From a virus, in the IMG/VR virus record IMGVR_UViG_3300037246_001677, positions 56,171 through 120,170 of that record: a stretch of 64,000 nt of DNA. One strand, 5' to 3'. The stretch's first letter is position 1; each line of letters begins with the position of its first letter. The position numbers and the translations under genes were made by a program. The notes beneath the pieces were generated by a model. It was not told the DNA's origin. It saw only the letters and a list, made by a program, of their open reading frames with translations, and did not search any database. Shown in pieces: positions 25,432 to 34,679 of this stretch.

Positions 25432-27927
25432 TTAAGTAATAATTGTATCTTCTGTTCTAATAACCGGAACCGACTGATCCGTTCCTGTTGTTGTACCATC
25501 TGAACTATATGGTTTTATCTTCGTTGTCGCTCTTGTATTTCTAACTTTAACTCTAAAGAATATTTGAGATATATAAATAATAGAAACACTTTCCTGAGCC
25601 GCTGAAGCAATCCTATCAATAAATGGAACATAAACATAATCTGTTGATTTTACTGTTATAGGAACAGAATTTATTTCAATTATATCACCATCATTTTGAC
25701 CAGCAATTCCTTCTCCTTCAAGTGTTAATTGAGAATCGCTATCAACAGTTTTAACATATCCCGACAAACCAACATCATTATTATAAACTAAATCACCTCG
25801 TTCTACATCAGTAATAAAACTACCAACATCATATGTTACTATTGTTGGAGTAGTTGTAGCTGTTGCGGCAAACGCCGAAACATTAGCAAGTGTAAATGTT
25901 GAAACATCCCATGAGGAATATCTTATTTTATATTCATCACCCGTCGCAGATGGAGCATCAACTAATACTAACCACCCACCTACCACTTTTCCAGGAACGT
26001 CCTGAGCAATACCACCAGAAACAGTAACTGTTGAATCTCCAGGAGCTTCACCACCGGCTGCGTTATACTCAGCTTTTACAATACTTCCTCCAGCTCCATC
26101 AAGACGGAATACACTAACTCTATCATGTACAGCAGCACTTGTAGGACCACCTTCAAGGTTTGTAACTTCAATGGTAATAGCCTGTGGTCTTTCTTTTGTA
26201 CCACCTTCTATTGGAGTTAGAAGAAATGAGTTCTCGTCTGCACTTATCCAACTTGAAAGAAGAACACCACGTGCACCAAAGAAAGTTCCTCCAGCGAATG
26301 TACCTAATGGAGAAGCAGTTTTTGCGGCAAAAGTAACAGCCGCACCATCTGGTCTAACAGAACCACCATTATCATTATCTGTTACAATATCCGTAGTATT
26401 AAATGTTCCACGAATATCTCTAAGTAATATAACTTTTTCAGTATCATCAAATGCTATAATAACACCAGTAGCACCAGTACCTGCTTGAGTAACATCTCCA
26501 CCTTCTGCGATTGAAGCAGTTACCGCACCTGTCCAACTTAAGTAGACTTCACCACCAATGTATCTTTCACCATTAATACCATCAAGGTCGTCTGTTACTT
26601 CACCATTTCTTGTGGCATATTTTAACCATTCATATACTTCTGTTAATGGATTATTTTGACAGTTAATTGTAATACCATAATCTTCAGTGGTACCATCATC
26701 ATCAACATCGAAAGTAACATGTGTAAATGTAACCGTTGGTGTAGTATTACTTGTAAACCAAGTATTCTCACCAGGTCCGGTATCGGTAGGTGAAGCATCA
26801 GTTGTTGCTGTTGCAGTTGATATAGCACCAGTAATTACTTCTGCACCGCCACTATGAAATTCTAATTGTGGATCATCAATAGGAATATAAGTTATTGATG
26901 CACCATCAACTTGTGCTGTTACAATACCACGAGCATCCGAAACAGCACCAGTAATAATTTCACCAACTATATATGGTCCATCAGAAAAAACACCAGTAGT
27001 TACAATCTTAATACCACTTGTATTATCAAGGTCAGCGGAAGTTTGAAGTGGAATTGGGTTTCTACCACCAGCAGTGGTTGAGTTTGCAACTTCAAATGAG
27101 GCATATAAGTCACCATACTTACGAGCGAAACAAGTAACATACCCATCATCAATTATTGACCATGTACTTGACTCAATATTTTTTAATGCCACACAAATAT
27201 CAATATGACTATTTCCATACCAGTCTTGTGTTGCATCGTTCCATGAATATACTCTATTTCTTAAAGCATCATCGGAAGCAACACCTTGATATAAGTAAAG
27301 GTGAACATTTGCATCAATAGTACCAATCGAGTATAGATTAGCCCAAATCATTTCACCTGTAGTACTTGCCGCAGTATCCCATTGAACGGCATCATGTGTA
27401 TTACATGTTATTACCTGGTCTATATCAGTAAAATCATCACCTGCATCAGAACTATCCGGTCTAATAATTAAATAATCCCAGGTTGCACCAGTATCAATGA
27501 ACTCTAACAGAGTACCATTACCATCTGTGCCACCTGAAATATCAAATCCTCTATCACCAGCCACGATGTCTCCACCTGTATCAACTGGAACACAAATAAT
27601 ACCTGTATTAGAACCGGTAACTCTGGTCCATCCAGAAGTCCTTAGCGCGCCAGCAGTAATTTTTTCCATTAAATCAAAAGACATGAACCAAGGTTCGGTA
27701 TCTCCTGAATCAATTTTACCTGTTGTATATTCAACAGGAGTTTCAGCGGAGAATGCTGTTCCACTATCAATTGTTGCAGTTTCATCAAGCAATGTTGCCA
27801 TTGCAGAGTACAATTCATTCATAGTGTAAGAGGTATTGGTTCCGCCAATCCAATACATTAGTTTTTGTCTGTTATTAGCGAGATAGTTAATTCCTATATC
27901 ACCATTTAAAATCGTTGCGTCAGCCAT
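25432..27927 (-). CDS. Large beta-rich virion protein, probably tail-associated
   Basis: 831 residues, rich in threonine, aspartate and glycine and poor in lysine, like exposed virion proteins. The N-terminal 60 residues (INYLANNRQKLMYWIGG) look like a conserved docking domain, followed by repeated G-G-x-x-V/I-x-x-A-D/G-x-x-T-G units near 330-370 and 470-520. AGGAG precedes the start. A CATAAATA element 37 nt upstream of the start may be its late promoter. Function is inferred from composition and position. Confidence 0.7.
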   Translation of the reverse strand: MADATILNGDIGINYLANNRQKLMYWIGGTNTSYTMNELYSAMATLLDETATIDSGTAFSAETPVEYTTGKIDSGDTEPWFMSFDLMEKITAGALRTSGWTRVTGSNTGIICVPVDTGGDIVAGDRGFDISGGTDGNGTLLEFIDTGATWDYLIIRPDSSDAGDDFTDIDQVITCNTHDAVQWDTAASTTGEMIWANLYSIGTIDANVHLYLYQGVASDDALRNRVYSWNDATQDWYGNSHIDICVALKNIESSTWSIIDDGYVTCFARKYGDLYASFEVANSTTAGGRNPIPLQTSADLDNTSGIKIVTTGVFSDGPYIVGEIITGAVSDARGIVTAQVDGASITYIPIDDPQLEFHSGGAEVITGAISTATATTDASPTDTGPGENTWFTSNTTPTVTFTHVTFDVDDDGTTEDYGITINCQNNPLTEVYEWLKYATRNGEVTDDLDGINGERYIGGEVYLSWTGAVTASIAEGGDVTQAGTGATGVIIAFDDTEKVILLRDIRGTFNTTDIVTDNDNGGSVRPDGAAVTFAAKTASPLGTFAGGTFFGARGVLLSSWISADENSFLLTPIEGGTKERPQAITIEVTNLEGGPTSAAVHDRVSVFRLDGAGGSIVKAEYNAAGGEAPGDSTVTVSGGIAQDVPGKVVGGWLVLVDAPSATGDEYKIRYSSWDVSTFTLANVSAFAATATTTPTIVTYDVGSFITDVERGDLVYNNDVGLSGYVKTVDSDSQLTLEGEGIAGQNDGDIIEINSVPITVKSTDYVYVPFIDRIASAAQESVSIIYISQIFFRVKVRNTRATTKIKPYSSDGTTTGTDQSVPVIRTEDTIIT

Positions 27928-27963
27928 TTTCTCTTTCTCCTATAATACTTTTTTCTTCTTTAT

Positions 27964-27971
27964 TATTTATG
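27964..27971 (-). promoter_or_regulatory. Candidate T4-like late promoter octamer (CATAAATA)
   Basis: Minus-strand CATAAATA lies 37 nt upstream of the 25432-27927 gene start and well ahead of its AGGAG. It differs from the T4 late consensus TATAAATA at the first base, like the elements at 51301 and 60414. Confidence 0.4.
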
Positions 27972-27973
27972 CG

Positions 27974-28009
27974 GTTGCGTTATTATTTACGATGTTGCGT
28001 TATTATTTG
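27974..28009. repeat. Short direct repeat at a gene end
   Basis: GTTGCGTTATTATTT occurs at 27974-27988 and again at 27993-28007. The second copy encodes the end of the 27987-29612 gene, so the first looks like a duplication of that gene end. Confidence 0.6.
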
Positions 28010-29612
28010 GATCCACTATCATCGTAACTGCAAGAGATAACCCAGTTGTTGTTGCTATAGTTTGCAGCGAACTATAATTTTTATATTTTGTTGCTCCAGA
28101 TGATGATTTTCTACATCTAACTTCGGTATCAACAGGCGTCGAACCTGTATAACCTACATCTACTTCGCCATTTACATCTGTATCTTGATTAATAAGTTCT
28201 GTTCTATCTGAAGTTTTATAAACAGCTGTTTGAACATCTTGAATTGGATCTCCAGCTTCATCATTAACTAGAATAAGAACTGGAACTGAAGCAGTAATTA
28301 TTGTTGTTGATCCAGGTTCATCATGCCATGATGGGATTTGTCCTGTCCCAACAGCAATTGTAACAGTTCCGCCTGTATTATTGTAAATCGCTTCATTTCC
28401 TGTGCTTCCAGATGTAGCAGCATAACCAACAAATGAGCATCCTGACATTGTATAACTGTTACCTGCCATTGAAGCATTTAATTCCATGGCATATCCAGTT
28501 CCATCACTATTAAATACACAGTCATCAACAACATTTAAATTTGTAACCTCAAAACCAACAGGTCCAGATGGTTCATCAAATAAACAACCATCAAATGTTG
28601 CTCCACCTTGAGTTACTAATCCACATCTACGGAATGTTGTATCATTAATAATAACTGTATTAATTCCAACATTGAATATAAATGAATCCATATCTATGAA
28701 TGTGCATTTATCTATTGCTACATCTGCATCATCTGTCATTAAAAATCTTCCTTTTGATGCAGTTGTTACATCTAATACTTGAAATGTAAAACCTGTCATT
28801 TCAATATTACTATCTGCGTTAAGTATCTCAATTAAATTGAAGTTTGCTGTAACTTTTGGAGTCCATTTAATAAATATAGTTCTGTCGGCATCTCTGAAGT
28901 CTGCTGAAGCAGCAACAGTTCCAAGAGACATTCTACCTTGCCATAAATAACCACCACCAACTTCTTGAATCAATCCCCATCTATTAATTTGGTTATCATT
29001 TTCAAGAGCAAACCCAGGAATTGTAGCATAACCATTTCCAAGATCACCCTCCTCAAATATAGCGCTACACCTTCCAAATCTCATAGCATCAACTGAATGA
29101 GGTTCACCTTTTGATGGGAAAGCTATAAGTGCTACACCTGCACCAACAACTTGATCTGATACATATGTGCCTGTTTCTCTATCAAATGCAACAGTAGTAT
29201 TAACAGCATGACATTGAAATCCACCATAAGGATTTGGAGTTTTATCGCTTCCACCAACATCCCACCAACCAAAGTTAGAATCATCTGCACCTACAAGAAC
29301 GTGCATACCACCAAAGGTAGTTGATGTTCCTACATAATCATCTATTGCAAAAGGTGATGCAAATAATTGCCATACAAGAAAAGCACCATCCGTAGGAAGA
29401 TTTATAGCTTGACCAAAATCAAAACCTAAATTAGCAAGAGTCTTACTCTTACTACAAGTTTGAGTAATAGCAAAACTACCTTGAATGTAAGGATAATCAG
29501 CATCTTCATATGATGGGAGCCCCTGATCGTTAGTGCTAAAGCTAGTCCAACCAGAAGCTTCATCTCCGGTGGCTATGTCTGTGAGGTCTTCTGTATAGCT
29601 TGGCGCCGCCAT
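27987..29612 (-). CDS. Virion protein with beta-helix and C-terminal beta-sandwich domain
   Basis: 541 residues. Residues about 240-400 have the repeating pattern of a short right-handed beta helix (NVGINTVIINDTTFRRCG and similar turns). Residues about 440-530 resemble a carboxypeptidase-regulatory/Ig-like sandwich (VPVLILVNDEAGDPIQDVQ). The composition fits an exposed fibre or baseplate decoration. It overlaps the Cys-rich gene upstream by 40 nt. It may be a second receptor-binding protein. Confidence 0.68.
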   Translation of the reverse strand: MAAPSYTEDLTDIATGDEASGWTSFSTNDQGLPSYEDADYPYIQGSFAITQTCSKSKTLANLGFDFGQAINLPTDGAFLVWQLFASPFAIDDYVGTSTTFGGMHVLVGADDSNFGWWDVGGSDKTPNPYGGFQCHAVNTTVAFDRETGTYVSDQVVGAGVALIAFPSKGEPHSVDAMRFGRCSAIFEEGDLGNGYATIPGFALENDNQINRWGLIQEVGGGYLWQGRMSLGTVAASADFRDADRTIFIKWTPKVTANFNLIEILNADSNIEMTGFTFQVLDVTTASKGRFLMTDDADVAIDKCTFIDMDSFIFNVGINTVIINDTTFRRCGLVTQGGATFDGCLFDEPSGPVGFEVTNLNVVDDCVFNSDGTGYAMELNASMAGNSYTMSGCSFVGYAATSGSTGNEAIYNNTGGTVTIAVGTGQIPSWHDEPGSTTIITASVPVLILVNDEAGDPIQDVQTAVYKTSDRTELINQDTDVNGEVDVGYTGSTPVDTEVRCRKSSSGATKYKNYSSLQTIATTTGLSLAVTMIVDPNNNATS

Positions 29613-30010
29613 TTAATATCCTCCTCAACAGATTGTGTCGTATGACCATCTGCTAAATAAAACGTTCTTGTTTTTTCATTTTGATTTACTATTAAAATAG
29701 AGATACCCTCCCTTTGAAAATATCCTATTTGATTAAAAATTAATTTTGATAAGTTAGTTTCTGTTGAACCAACTATAACTCTATCAGACCATTTCTCAAA
29801 CAATACTCCACAGTTGTCAGGTCTTAATTCTTCTGTTGTAATTTTCATTTGTTTCCAACAACATTCAAATATTTTACATGCTTCTGGTCTTTCAGAGTAT
29901 ATCTTACAACCAACACCTTCTTCACAATATCGACAGAGATCACCTTCTTTGCTATCTGTGTCTATTATTTGTAATTGTTTACAACATATGGTGCATCTAT
30001 TACATTCCAT
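29573..30010 (-). CDS. YkgJ/CxxCxxCC-type metal-cluster protein
   Basis: 145 residues. It starts with CNRCTICC and continues with CRYCEEGVGC and a CKIFECC block, the cysteine layout of the YkgJ/FliB-related family thought to bind zinc or an iron-sulfur cluster. Some relatives act in protein lysine N-methylation or oxidation, but the activity of small members is unknown. It is the first gene downstream of a late-promoter octamer and precedes the fibre genes, so it could modify virion proteins. Confidence 0.7.
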   Translation of the reverse strand: MECNRCTICCKQLQIIDTDSKEGDLCRYCEEGVGCKIYSERPEACKIFECCWKQMKITTEELRPDNCGVLFEKWSDRVIVGSTETNLSKLIFNQIGYFQREGISILIVNQNEKTRTFYLADGHTTQSVEEDIKWRRQAIQKTSQT

Positions 30011-30041
30011 ATTTATTACATTCCATTACGTTTATTGTTTA

Positions 30042-30049
30042 TATTTATA
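30042..30049 (-). promoter_or_regulatory. T4-like late promoter octamer (TATAAATA)
   Basis: An exact minus-strand TATAAATA lies 32 nt before the start of the 29573-30010 gene, between the glycan island and the fibre genes. In T4 this octamer alone defines late promoters used by gp55/gp33-modified polymerase. Confidence 0.55.
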
Positions 30050-30069
30050 CTTTTAAAATAAAATGTTAT

Positions 30070-30939
30070 TCATTTAACTCTTTTCTTCATATATGTTTCA
30101 TCTATATATTTCCACGGTATTTTTGTTTTGTATTTATTTCCATAACCCCATTCTCCATGAATGTGTCTAAATCCAATAGTTTTATACCATGTACCATGAC
30201 CAGGCTTATGTGATTGAGTATTATATGGATTCTCTGGTACTTTTACTAACTTCAGTCCTAATTGTTTAATCGCTAATGCAAATCTCGACTCCGTATTTCC
30301 AAATTCCTCTGCATACTTTTCATAATTATCAAAAGGAATTAAGTGATCCTGAAAATGTTTCATCATAGCTTGAGCAGCTGTAGTCTTAGCAAGAAAAGCT
30401 GTTGTGTTAAACATTTCTTTTCCTTGTGGAGTTTTCTCCCAACCACAACCTATTATATCACCATCACCAAGCATATCAATTATTTGTTCGAAGTTTTCTG
30501 GTTTCTCCAAAACACAATCACCATTTGTACAGTAAACATATTCAAATGCACCCATTGTATGCAAACCAAATTTCAAAATCCAAAAGTATGGATATAGCAC
30601 ACCACCCCATGTTTGATGGTGAGGTATTATAAACGTATCAACTTGGTCGAATACTTCCCTTTTTGGCATAAGTATGTCATAAGTTGATTGTTTATTTTTC
30701 GGGTCCCAGTAGTTATCATATGCCAAAGTAATCCAATAACCCAATTTCTTATGTGTCTCAATAGACGCTTTTAGAAATGGTCTCGTACTTGGATGAGCAG
30801 TCATAAGTACTCCAATCGGCTTAAGTGCTTTTACAGCCCATTCATCATTGGCCATATAATCATTTAAAATAAGTTTCAAATGTTTCTTTTCATTTCCTGG
30901 TTTTAAGCTTTTTACATATTTTCTTGTTATCGTCATCAT
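30070..30939 (-). CDS. GT-A-like glycosyltransferase, paralogue 1
   Basis: 289 residues. A central YVYCTNGDCVLEKPENFEQII block is shared in form with the products of 30939-31982 and 35311-36327; NGDC is the likely metal- and nucleotide-sugar-binding motif of a GT-A fold. The N-terminal PIGVLMTAHPSTRPFLKASIE is a typical first strand and helix. It would transfer a sugar to an unknown acceptor. It is part of a leftward operon of sugar genes and overlaps its upstream neighbour by TAATG. Confidence 0.65.
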   Translation of the reverse strand: MMTITRKYVKSLKPGNEKKHLKLILNDYMANDEWAVKALKPIGVLMTAHPSTRPFLKASIETHKKLGYWITLAYDNYWDPKNKQSTYDILMPKREVFDQVDTFIIPHHQTWGGVLYPYFWILKFGLHTMGAFEYVYCTNGDCVLEKPENFEQIIDMLGDGDIIGCGWEKTPQGKEMFNTTAFLAKTTAAQAMMKHFQDHLIPFDNYEKYAEEFGNTESRFALAIKQLGLKLVKVPENPYNTQSHKPGHGTWYKTIGFRHIHGEWGYGNKYKTKIPWKYIDETYMKKRVK

Positions 30940-31982
30940 TACTCCCTAATAATTTTTTTCCACTTACTATAGTAAAGATCATCCTTTAATATAAACGATC
31001 CATAATTTACTCTATCAAAATGTCCTAATCTTTCAGAAGGCGGACCAAGTTTTTCTCTTTTGAAGTCATCATGTAAAGGTTTATCCCCATAATACTCTAT
31101 TGGATAATATCTTCTATTCCAATATGAGTCCTCGCCCTCTGCCCAATATTTATACAGCCAACGTCTATCATCTGTTTCAAAATATTTTAATAATACATGC
31201 TCATGCTTTGTATAATATTCTACTTTACTAATATCAAAGTACTTTTTAGGAGGTGATTCTAAATGTTCTAATGAACATTGTCTAAGTTCAGCGCCAAGAT
31301 TTCTATATCCTAATATATTTTTCCAAGTACTATTTTGATTTGAAGAACTATAATGATCCACTTGACCACTATATCTATGTTTTTTTGGATGCCTCGGTTG
31401 AAGTGGCGCTGACATATTTTTAATGTTATTCTTACTGACAAAATCTTGTATCACGCCTTCTGGACTATAAGATTCTGGTAAGTTATTCTTTAAACATAAA
31501 GAAACCCAATCAACAAATTTTTGAAATATATGTGCCTTATACATAACAGCACAAGTATGGATTGTTCCATTACTAGTTACAGGCATCATATCACAATCAT
31601 CACCAAGAAATTTAATTAACTCGTTTATATTTTGTGGTTTCTCCCATACACAATCACTATTCACAGTAAATACAGTTTCAATATTATTGAACGACTTCAG
31701 TATTGTCCCTGCATATAGAACGTCCCAGAGCCACCCATTTCTTTTATCCGCGCCAAATGTTCTATGTTTAAATACCCAAGAATGTGGTATTCCCATCATA
31801 TATTGTTTTGGATGATTTGGATTAGCGTCATAGCTACATATTACATAAGCTCCAGTTTGCATATAATTTTCTAAAGTACTCTTTAGAAACATTCTATGTC
31901 CATCCCAACTTGTTACAATTATTGCTACTTTTGATCTTAAAGGAAAATCATTCAAATTATATCTATTACTTTTAATGACCAT
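30939..31982 (-). CDS. GT-A-like glycosyltransferase, paralogue 2
   Basis: 347 residues. KVAIIVTSWDGHRMFLKSTL begins the domain, and VFTVNSDCVWEKPQNINELI is the counterpart of the NGDC block (SDC here). The C-terminal third aligns by eye with paralogue 3: LGYRNLGAE, KYFDISKVEYY, LLKYFETDDRRWLYKYW. Presumed sugar transferase. Serine replacing glycine in the NGDC motif may not matter. Confidence 0.65.
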   Translation of the reverse strand: MVIKSNRYNLNDFPLRSKVAIIVTSWDGHRMFLKSTLENYMQTGAYVICSYDANPNHPKQYMMGIPHSWVFKHRTFGADKRNGWLWDVLYAGTILKSFNNIETVFTVNSDCVWEKPQNINELIKFLGDDCDMMPVTSNGTIHTCAVMYKAHIFQKFVDWVSLCLKNNLPESYSPEGVIQDFVSKNNIKNMSAPLQPRHPKKHRYSGQVDHYSSSNQNSTWKNILGYRNLGAELRQCSLEHLESPPKKYFDISKVEYYTKHEHVLLKYFETDDRRWLYKYWAEGEDSYWNRRYYPIEYYGDKPLHDDFKREKLGPPSERLGHFDRVNYGSFILKDDLYYSKWKKIIRE

Positions 31983-31983
31983 A

Positions 31984-32613
31984 TTATCTTAACACCAATG
32001 GTTTGGGTCTTTTGAAGTATTTCTTATGATCTACTCTATCAATAGACTTGAATCCTCTATCTAATAATAACTGATGTCTTCCTGCATCAGCATCGTATAT
32101 CATTTTTTGATAAGGAATATCTTTTGGCCATTTTAATCCTGTAAATATTTCTAATCCTTTTATAACTGGTTCGGGATCTTTCATTAAAGTTGATGTATTC
32201 AAAATATAGAAAGGATCTAGTAAACCTTTACTTACATAAGACGCAATATGTTTTTCACCTTTGACCAATGTATCCCATGCTTCTTCAACATTTGTTGATC
32301 TATGATAATATTGAGATAACATAGTTGCCATCCAATCCCTCTGTAAAATAATGGTATACATTTTATACCCTTCTTTTTCAAATAATGATCTTACATCGGA
32401 AGGGTTGGTCCACTCTCTTTCATAAGGAACACTTCTTCTTAAAACAATATTTTCATTATCTGTAACATCTTTTAAAGTACATTCGCCTCTTATAAACACA
32501 TCTATATTTAATTTTTGAGGTTCTTTCCAAAAACATCCCATTGTTTGTAATACTAATGATGATACATGATTTCCTGCACTTTCTGGACCAAAAACAAAAA
32601 ATAATTTACGCAT
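31984..32613 (-). CDS. Sulfotransferase-like P-loop protein
   Basis: 209 residues. The start FFVFGPESAGNHVSSLVLQ has the form of a 5'-PSB loop of sulfotransferases. IILQRDWMATMLSQYYHR resembles the 3'-phosphate-binding helix with arginine and serine. Length is short for the family but within range. It would transfer sulfate from PAPS to a glycan or other acceptor, which suits its place among glycosyltransferases. Assignment is by motif only. Confidence 0.5.
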   Translation of the reverse strand: MRKLFFVFGPESAGNHVSSLVLQTMGCFWKEPQKLNIDVFIRGECTLKDVTDNENIVLRRSVPYEREWTNPSDVRSLFEKEGYKMYTIILQRDWMATMLSQYYHRSTNVEEAWDTLVKGEKHIASYVSKGLLDPFYILNTSTLMKDPEPVIKGLEIFTGLKWPKDIPYQKMIYDADAGRHQLLLDRGFKSIDRVDHKKYFKRPKPLVLR

Positions 32614-33313
32614 CTAAATATCTCCTTATCAAATCTTTATTAAGTTTATAATGACCTCTGTCACCTTTTGGAAACTGTTTTGATTTACCCAAATATAAGT
32701 CTGCAACCCTTGGATGTTTTAATCCCTCAGCTATTGCTAACCCAGTTGATTGATTTCCCAAATAGAGTTTCGATCCTTTGATTATTTGAGCGAACTCCAT
32801 AGCATCTTTAATTTTATAATGAGGAAGTTTGTAGTTTCTATTTTCGCAAAAGTTTTTATACTCACCATCAAGTCCAACGAATACCGCTCTATCCTCATAT
32901 CCTCGTAATTGTTCCCAATCAACGGTAATTCCTTCCCACCTTATTTTACCTGTATCATTAATAACAATATCAGCAACGTGTTTTGGCTCAACATTAAAGA
33001 ACCACGGTTTTGTCAAATCAAATTTTATACCCATAGCCATCATATGACATTCCAATATTGTATATCCACCATTGAAAGGTTGCTCTCTAAATAAATCCAA
33101 ATTATAATCACATTCAAATAATTTCCATTTACCAGTAACTCTGATATGATGCTCAACCCTCTGTATATAAGGTTGTTTTAGTAGAAGATCATAATAAAAT
33201 TTAAGTCTTTTATCAAAGTTCAGGTGAAGAACACCACCGCCCAAATTATACATAGTAGCTAACCCATAGATCATATCACCGCCACCACCAGAGTGTTTAA
33301 ATGTTTTAGTCAT
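32606..33313 (-). CDS. Glycosyltransferase family 9-like protein
   Basis: 235 residues. HSGGGGDMIYGL near the start and LYLGNQSTGLAIAEGL near the end match the nucleotide-sugar-binding loops of ADP-heptose/GT9-type GT-B enzymes, though the protein is shorter than usual. The same family is fused into the large protein of 37909-40590. It overlaps the sulfotransferase-like gene by 8 nt. Confidence 0.6.
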   Translation of the reverse strand: MTKTFKHSGGGGDMIYGLATMYNLGGGVLHLNFDKRLKFYYDLLLKQPYIQRVEHHIRVTGKWKLFECDYNLDLFREQPFNGGYTILECHMMAMGIKFDLTKPWFFNVEPKHVADIVINDTGKIRWEGITVDWEQLRGYEDRAVFVGLDGEYKNFCENRNYKLPHYKIKDAMEFAQIIKGSKLYLGNQSTGLAIAEGLKHPRVADLYLGKSKQFPKGDRGHYKLNKDLIRRYLDA

Positions 33314-33348
33314 CCAAAATCTCCCTCATTAATTATATCCTCAAACAT
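33310..33348 (-). CDS. Possible 12-residue peptide gene
   Basis: The frame MFEDIINEGDFG starts 6 nt after AGGAGAG and ends in an ATGA overlap with the GT9-like gene. It contains an INE tripeptide like the cargo signals. It could be a remnant or a coupling leader. Confidence 0.25.
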   Translation of the reverse strand: MFEDIINEGDFG

Positions 33349-33349
33349 T

Positions 33350-33577
33350 TTATCTCTCCTCTATTATTCTAATAATTTTTCTTGCTTGCTCTCTATCTGA
33401 TTCCTTTTCTTCTTCTGATAAATCAATATATTCTGTATCAAATTGTCTTTTCCATCTATCTACTGCCCACTTTGGAATAGTAACTGTACCATCACTATTT
33501 AAAACTGATTTTTCAAATAAATATTTCATCCATCCAGACCAAGAATCATGTGAATATTTTGATAAAGATTCTAACAT
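33350..33577 (-). CDS. Small conserved phage-type protein
   Basis: 75 residues: HDSWSGWMKYLFEKS, then VTIPKWAVDRWKRQ and EEEKESDREQA. This three-block pattern occurs widely in small phage proteins and resembles half a RyR-type domain. Molecular role unknown. It is encoded within the sugar operon. Confidence 0.65.
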   Translation of the reverse strand: MLESLSKYSHDSWSGWMKYLFEKSVLNSDGTVTIPKWAVDRWKRQFDTEYIDLSEEEKESDREQARKIIRIIEER

Positions 33578-33578
33578 A

Positions 33579-34679
33579 TTACCAACCTCCTTTTATAGTT
33601 TCAGCTATATACTGACGATGGCTTTCTGTTAACCACCAACCTACTGGTATACAAATCATATCATTAATAACTGATTCTAAACCAGGTAATTCTTTACTAT
33701 ACTTTCTTGTAAAAGTATGCTTATCATTTCGTTCATGTACTCTTGAAACAGAAATTCCTTTTGTTCCCATCATATGAGCAAACGAAGTTCTGTCCTCTAC
33801 CAATAATGTATAAATCCAATAAGATGAAAGCCTATCTGTTTTCGTTTGAATTACTTTTACTCCAGGAACACCAAATAATTCTTGGTTATAGTACTTAGCA
33901 TTAGCTCTTGCAATTTCAACATTTTCCAATGCATCATCAAAATTACCAAGACCAACTGTAGCACAAACATCGTTCATGTGATACTTATATCCCCACTCTA
34001 CAATGTCTTCCTCGCATCTCATATCTTTTCGAGGACTTTCTCTATCAATTCCATACCATCTTAGTAACTTACCTCGCTCATAATCCTTTATGTATTTTAA
34101 GAAGAGTGCTCCTCCATCTACTGTAGTCAAGTGCTTAATTGCTTGAAAACTCATCATTGAATAATCAGAATATACACAACTACCCACTACACATCCCTTA
34201 TAAACAGAACCAAAAGCGTGAGCACCATCCTCTATAATTCTTATATCATGTTTAGAAGCTATTTCATAAATTTCCTTCATGTCACATGGGTAACCACCCC
34301 AGTGTACCACCATTATTGCTTTAGTTCTCTCAGTAATGCTTGACTCAACACTTCGTGGGTCAATATTTAAATCATTTGGCTTGATGTCAGCCCAGACAAT
34401 ATCCGCTCCATTCATAAGAATAGGCATGTTTGTCGCAGTGCAAGTCAGTGGGGTTGTTATGACTTCATCACCCGGACCGACACCAGCCAATCTCAAAGCA
34501 AGGCTCAAACCATGAGTCCCCGCTGACAACGCTAGTACTTTATCATTCTCAAATTGTTTTCCTAATCTTTTTTCAAATTCAACTACTTTAGGACCTTGTC
34601 CTATCCATCCAGAATATATAACTGAATTTAATATTGGAGTGACTTCATCACTCATAAATACTTTAAATAAAGGTATCAT
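33579..34679 (-). CDS. DegT/DnrJ/EryC1-type sugar aminotransferase
   Basis: 366 residues. Features of the family: ALSAGTHGLSLALRLAGVGPGDEVI near residue 53, DGAHAFGS, and SFQAIKHLTTVDGG with the PLP-binding lysine. The family converts nucleotide-linked ketosugars to aminosugars using glutamate. In a phage operon with glycosyltransferases it would make an unusual aminosugar for decorating phage or host surfaces. Start overlaps the methyltransferase stop by 4 nt. Substrate unknown. Confidence 0.88.
   Translation of the reverse strand: MIPLFKVFMSDEVTPILNSVIYSGWIGQGPKVVEFEKRLGKQFENDKVLALSAGTHGLSLALRLAGVGPGDEVITTPLTCTATNMPILMNGADIVWADIKPNDLNIDPRSVESSITERTKAIMVVHWGGYPCDMKEIYEIASKHDIRIIEDGAHAFGSVYKGCVVGSCVYSDYSMMSFQAIKHLTTVDGGALFLKYIKDYERGKLLRWYGIDRESPRKDMRCEEDIVEWGYKYHMNDVCATVGLGNFDDALENVEIARANAKYYNQELFGVPGVKVIQTKTDRLSSYWIYTLLVEDRTSFAHMMGTKGISVSRVHERNDKHTFTRKYSKELPGLESVINDMICIPVGWWLTESHRQYIAETIKGGW

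Noticed and set aside
21119-29612. Numerous plus-strand open frames opposite the fibre genes
   Set aside because: They lack ribosome sites and follow the codon periodicity of the minus-strand genes.
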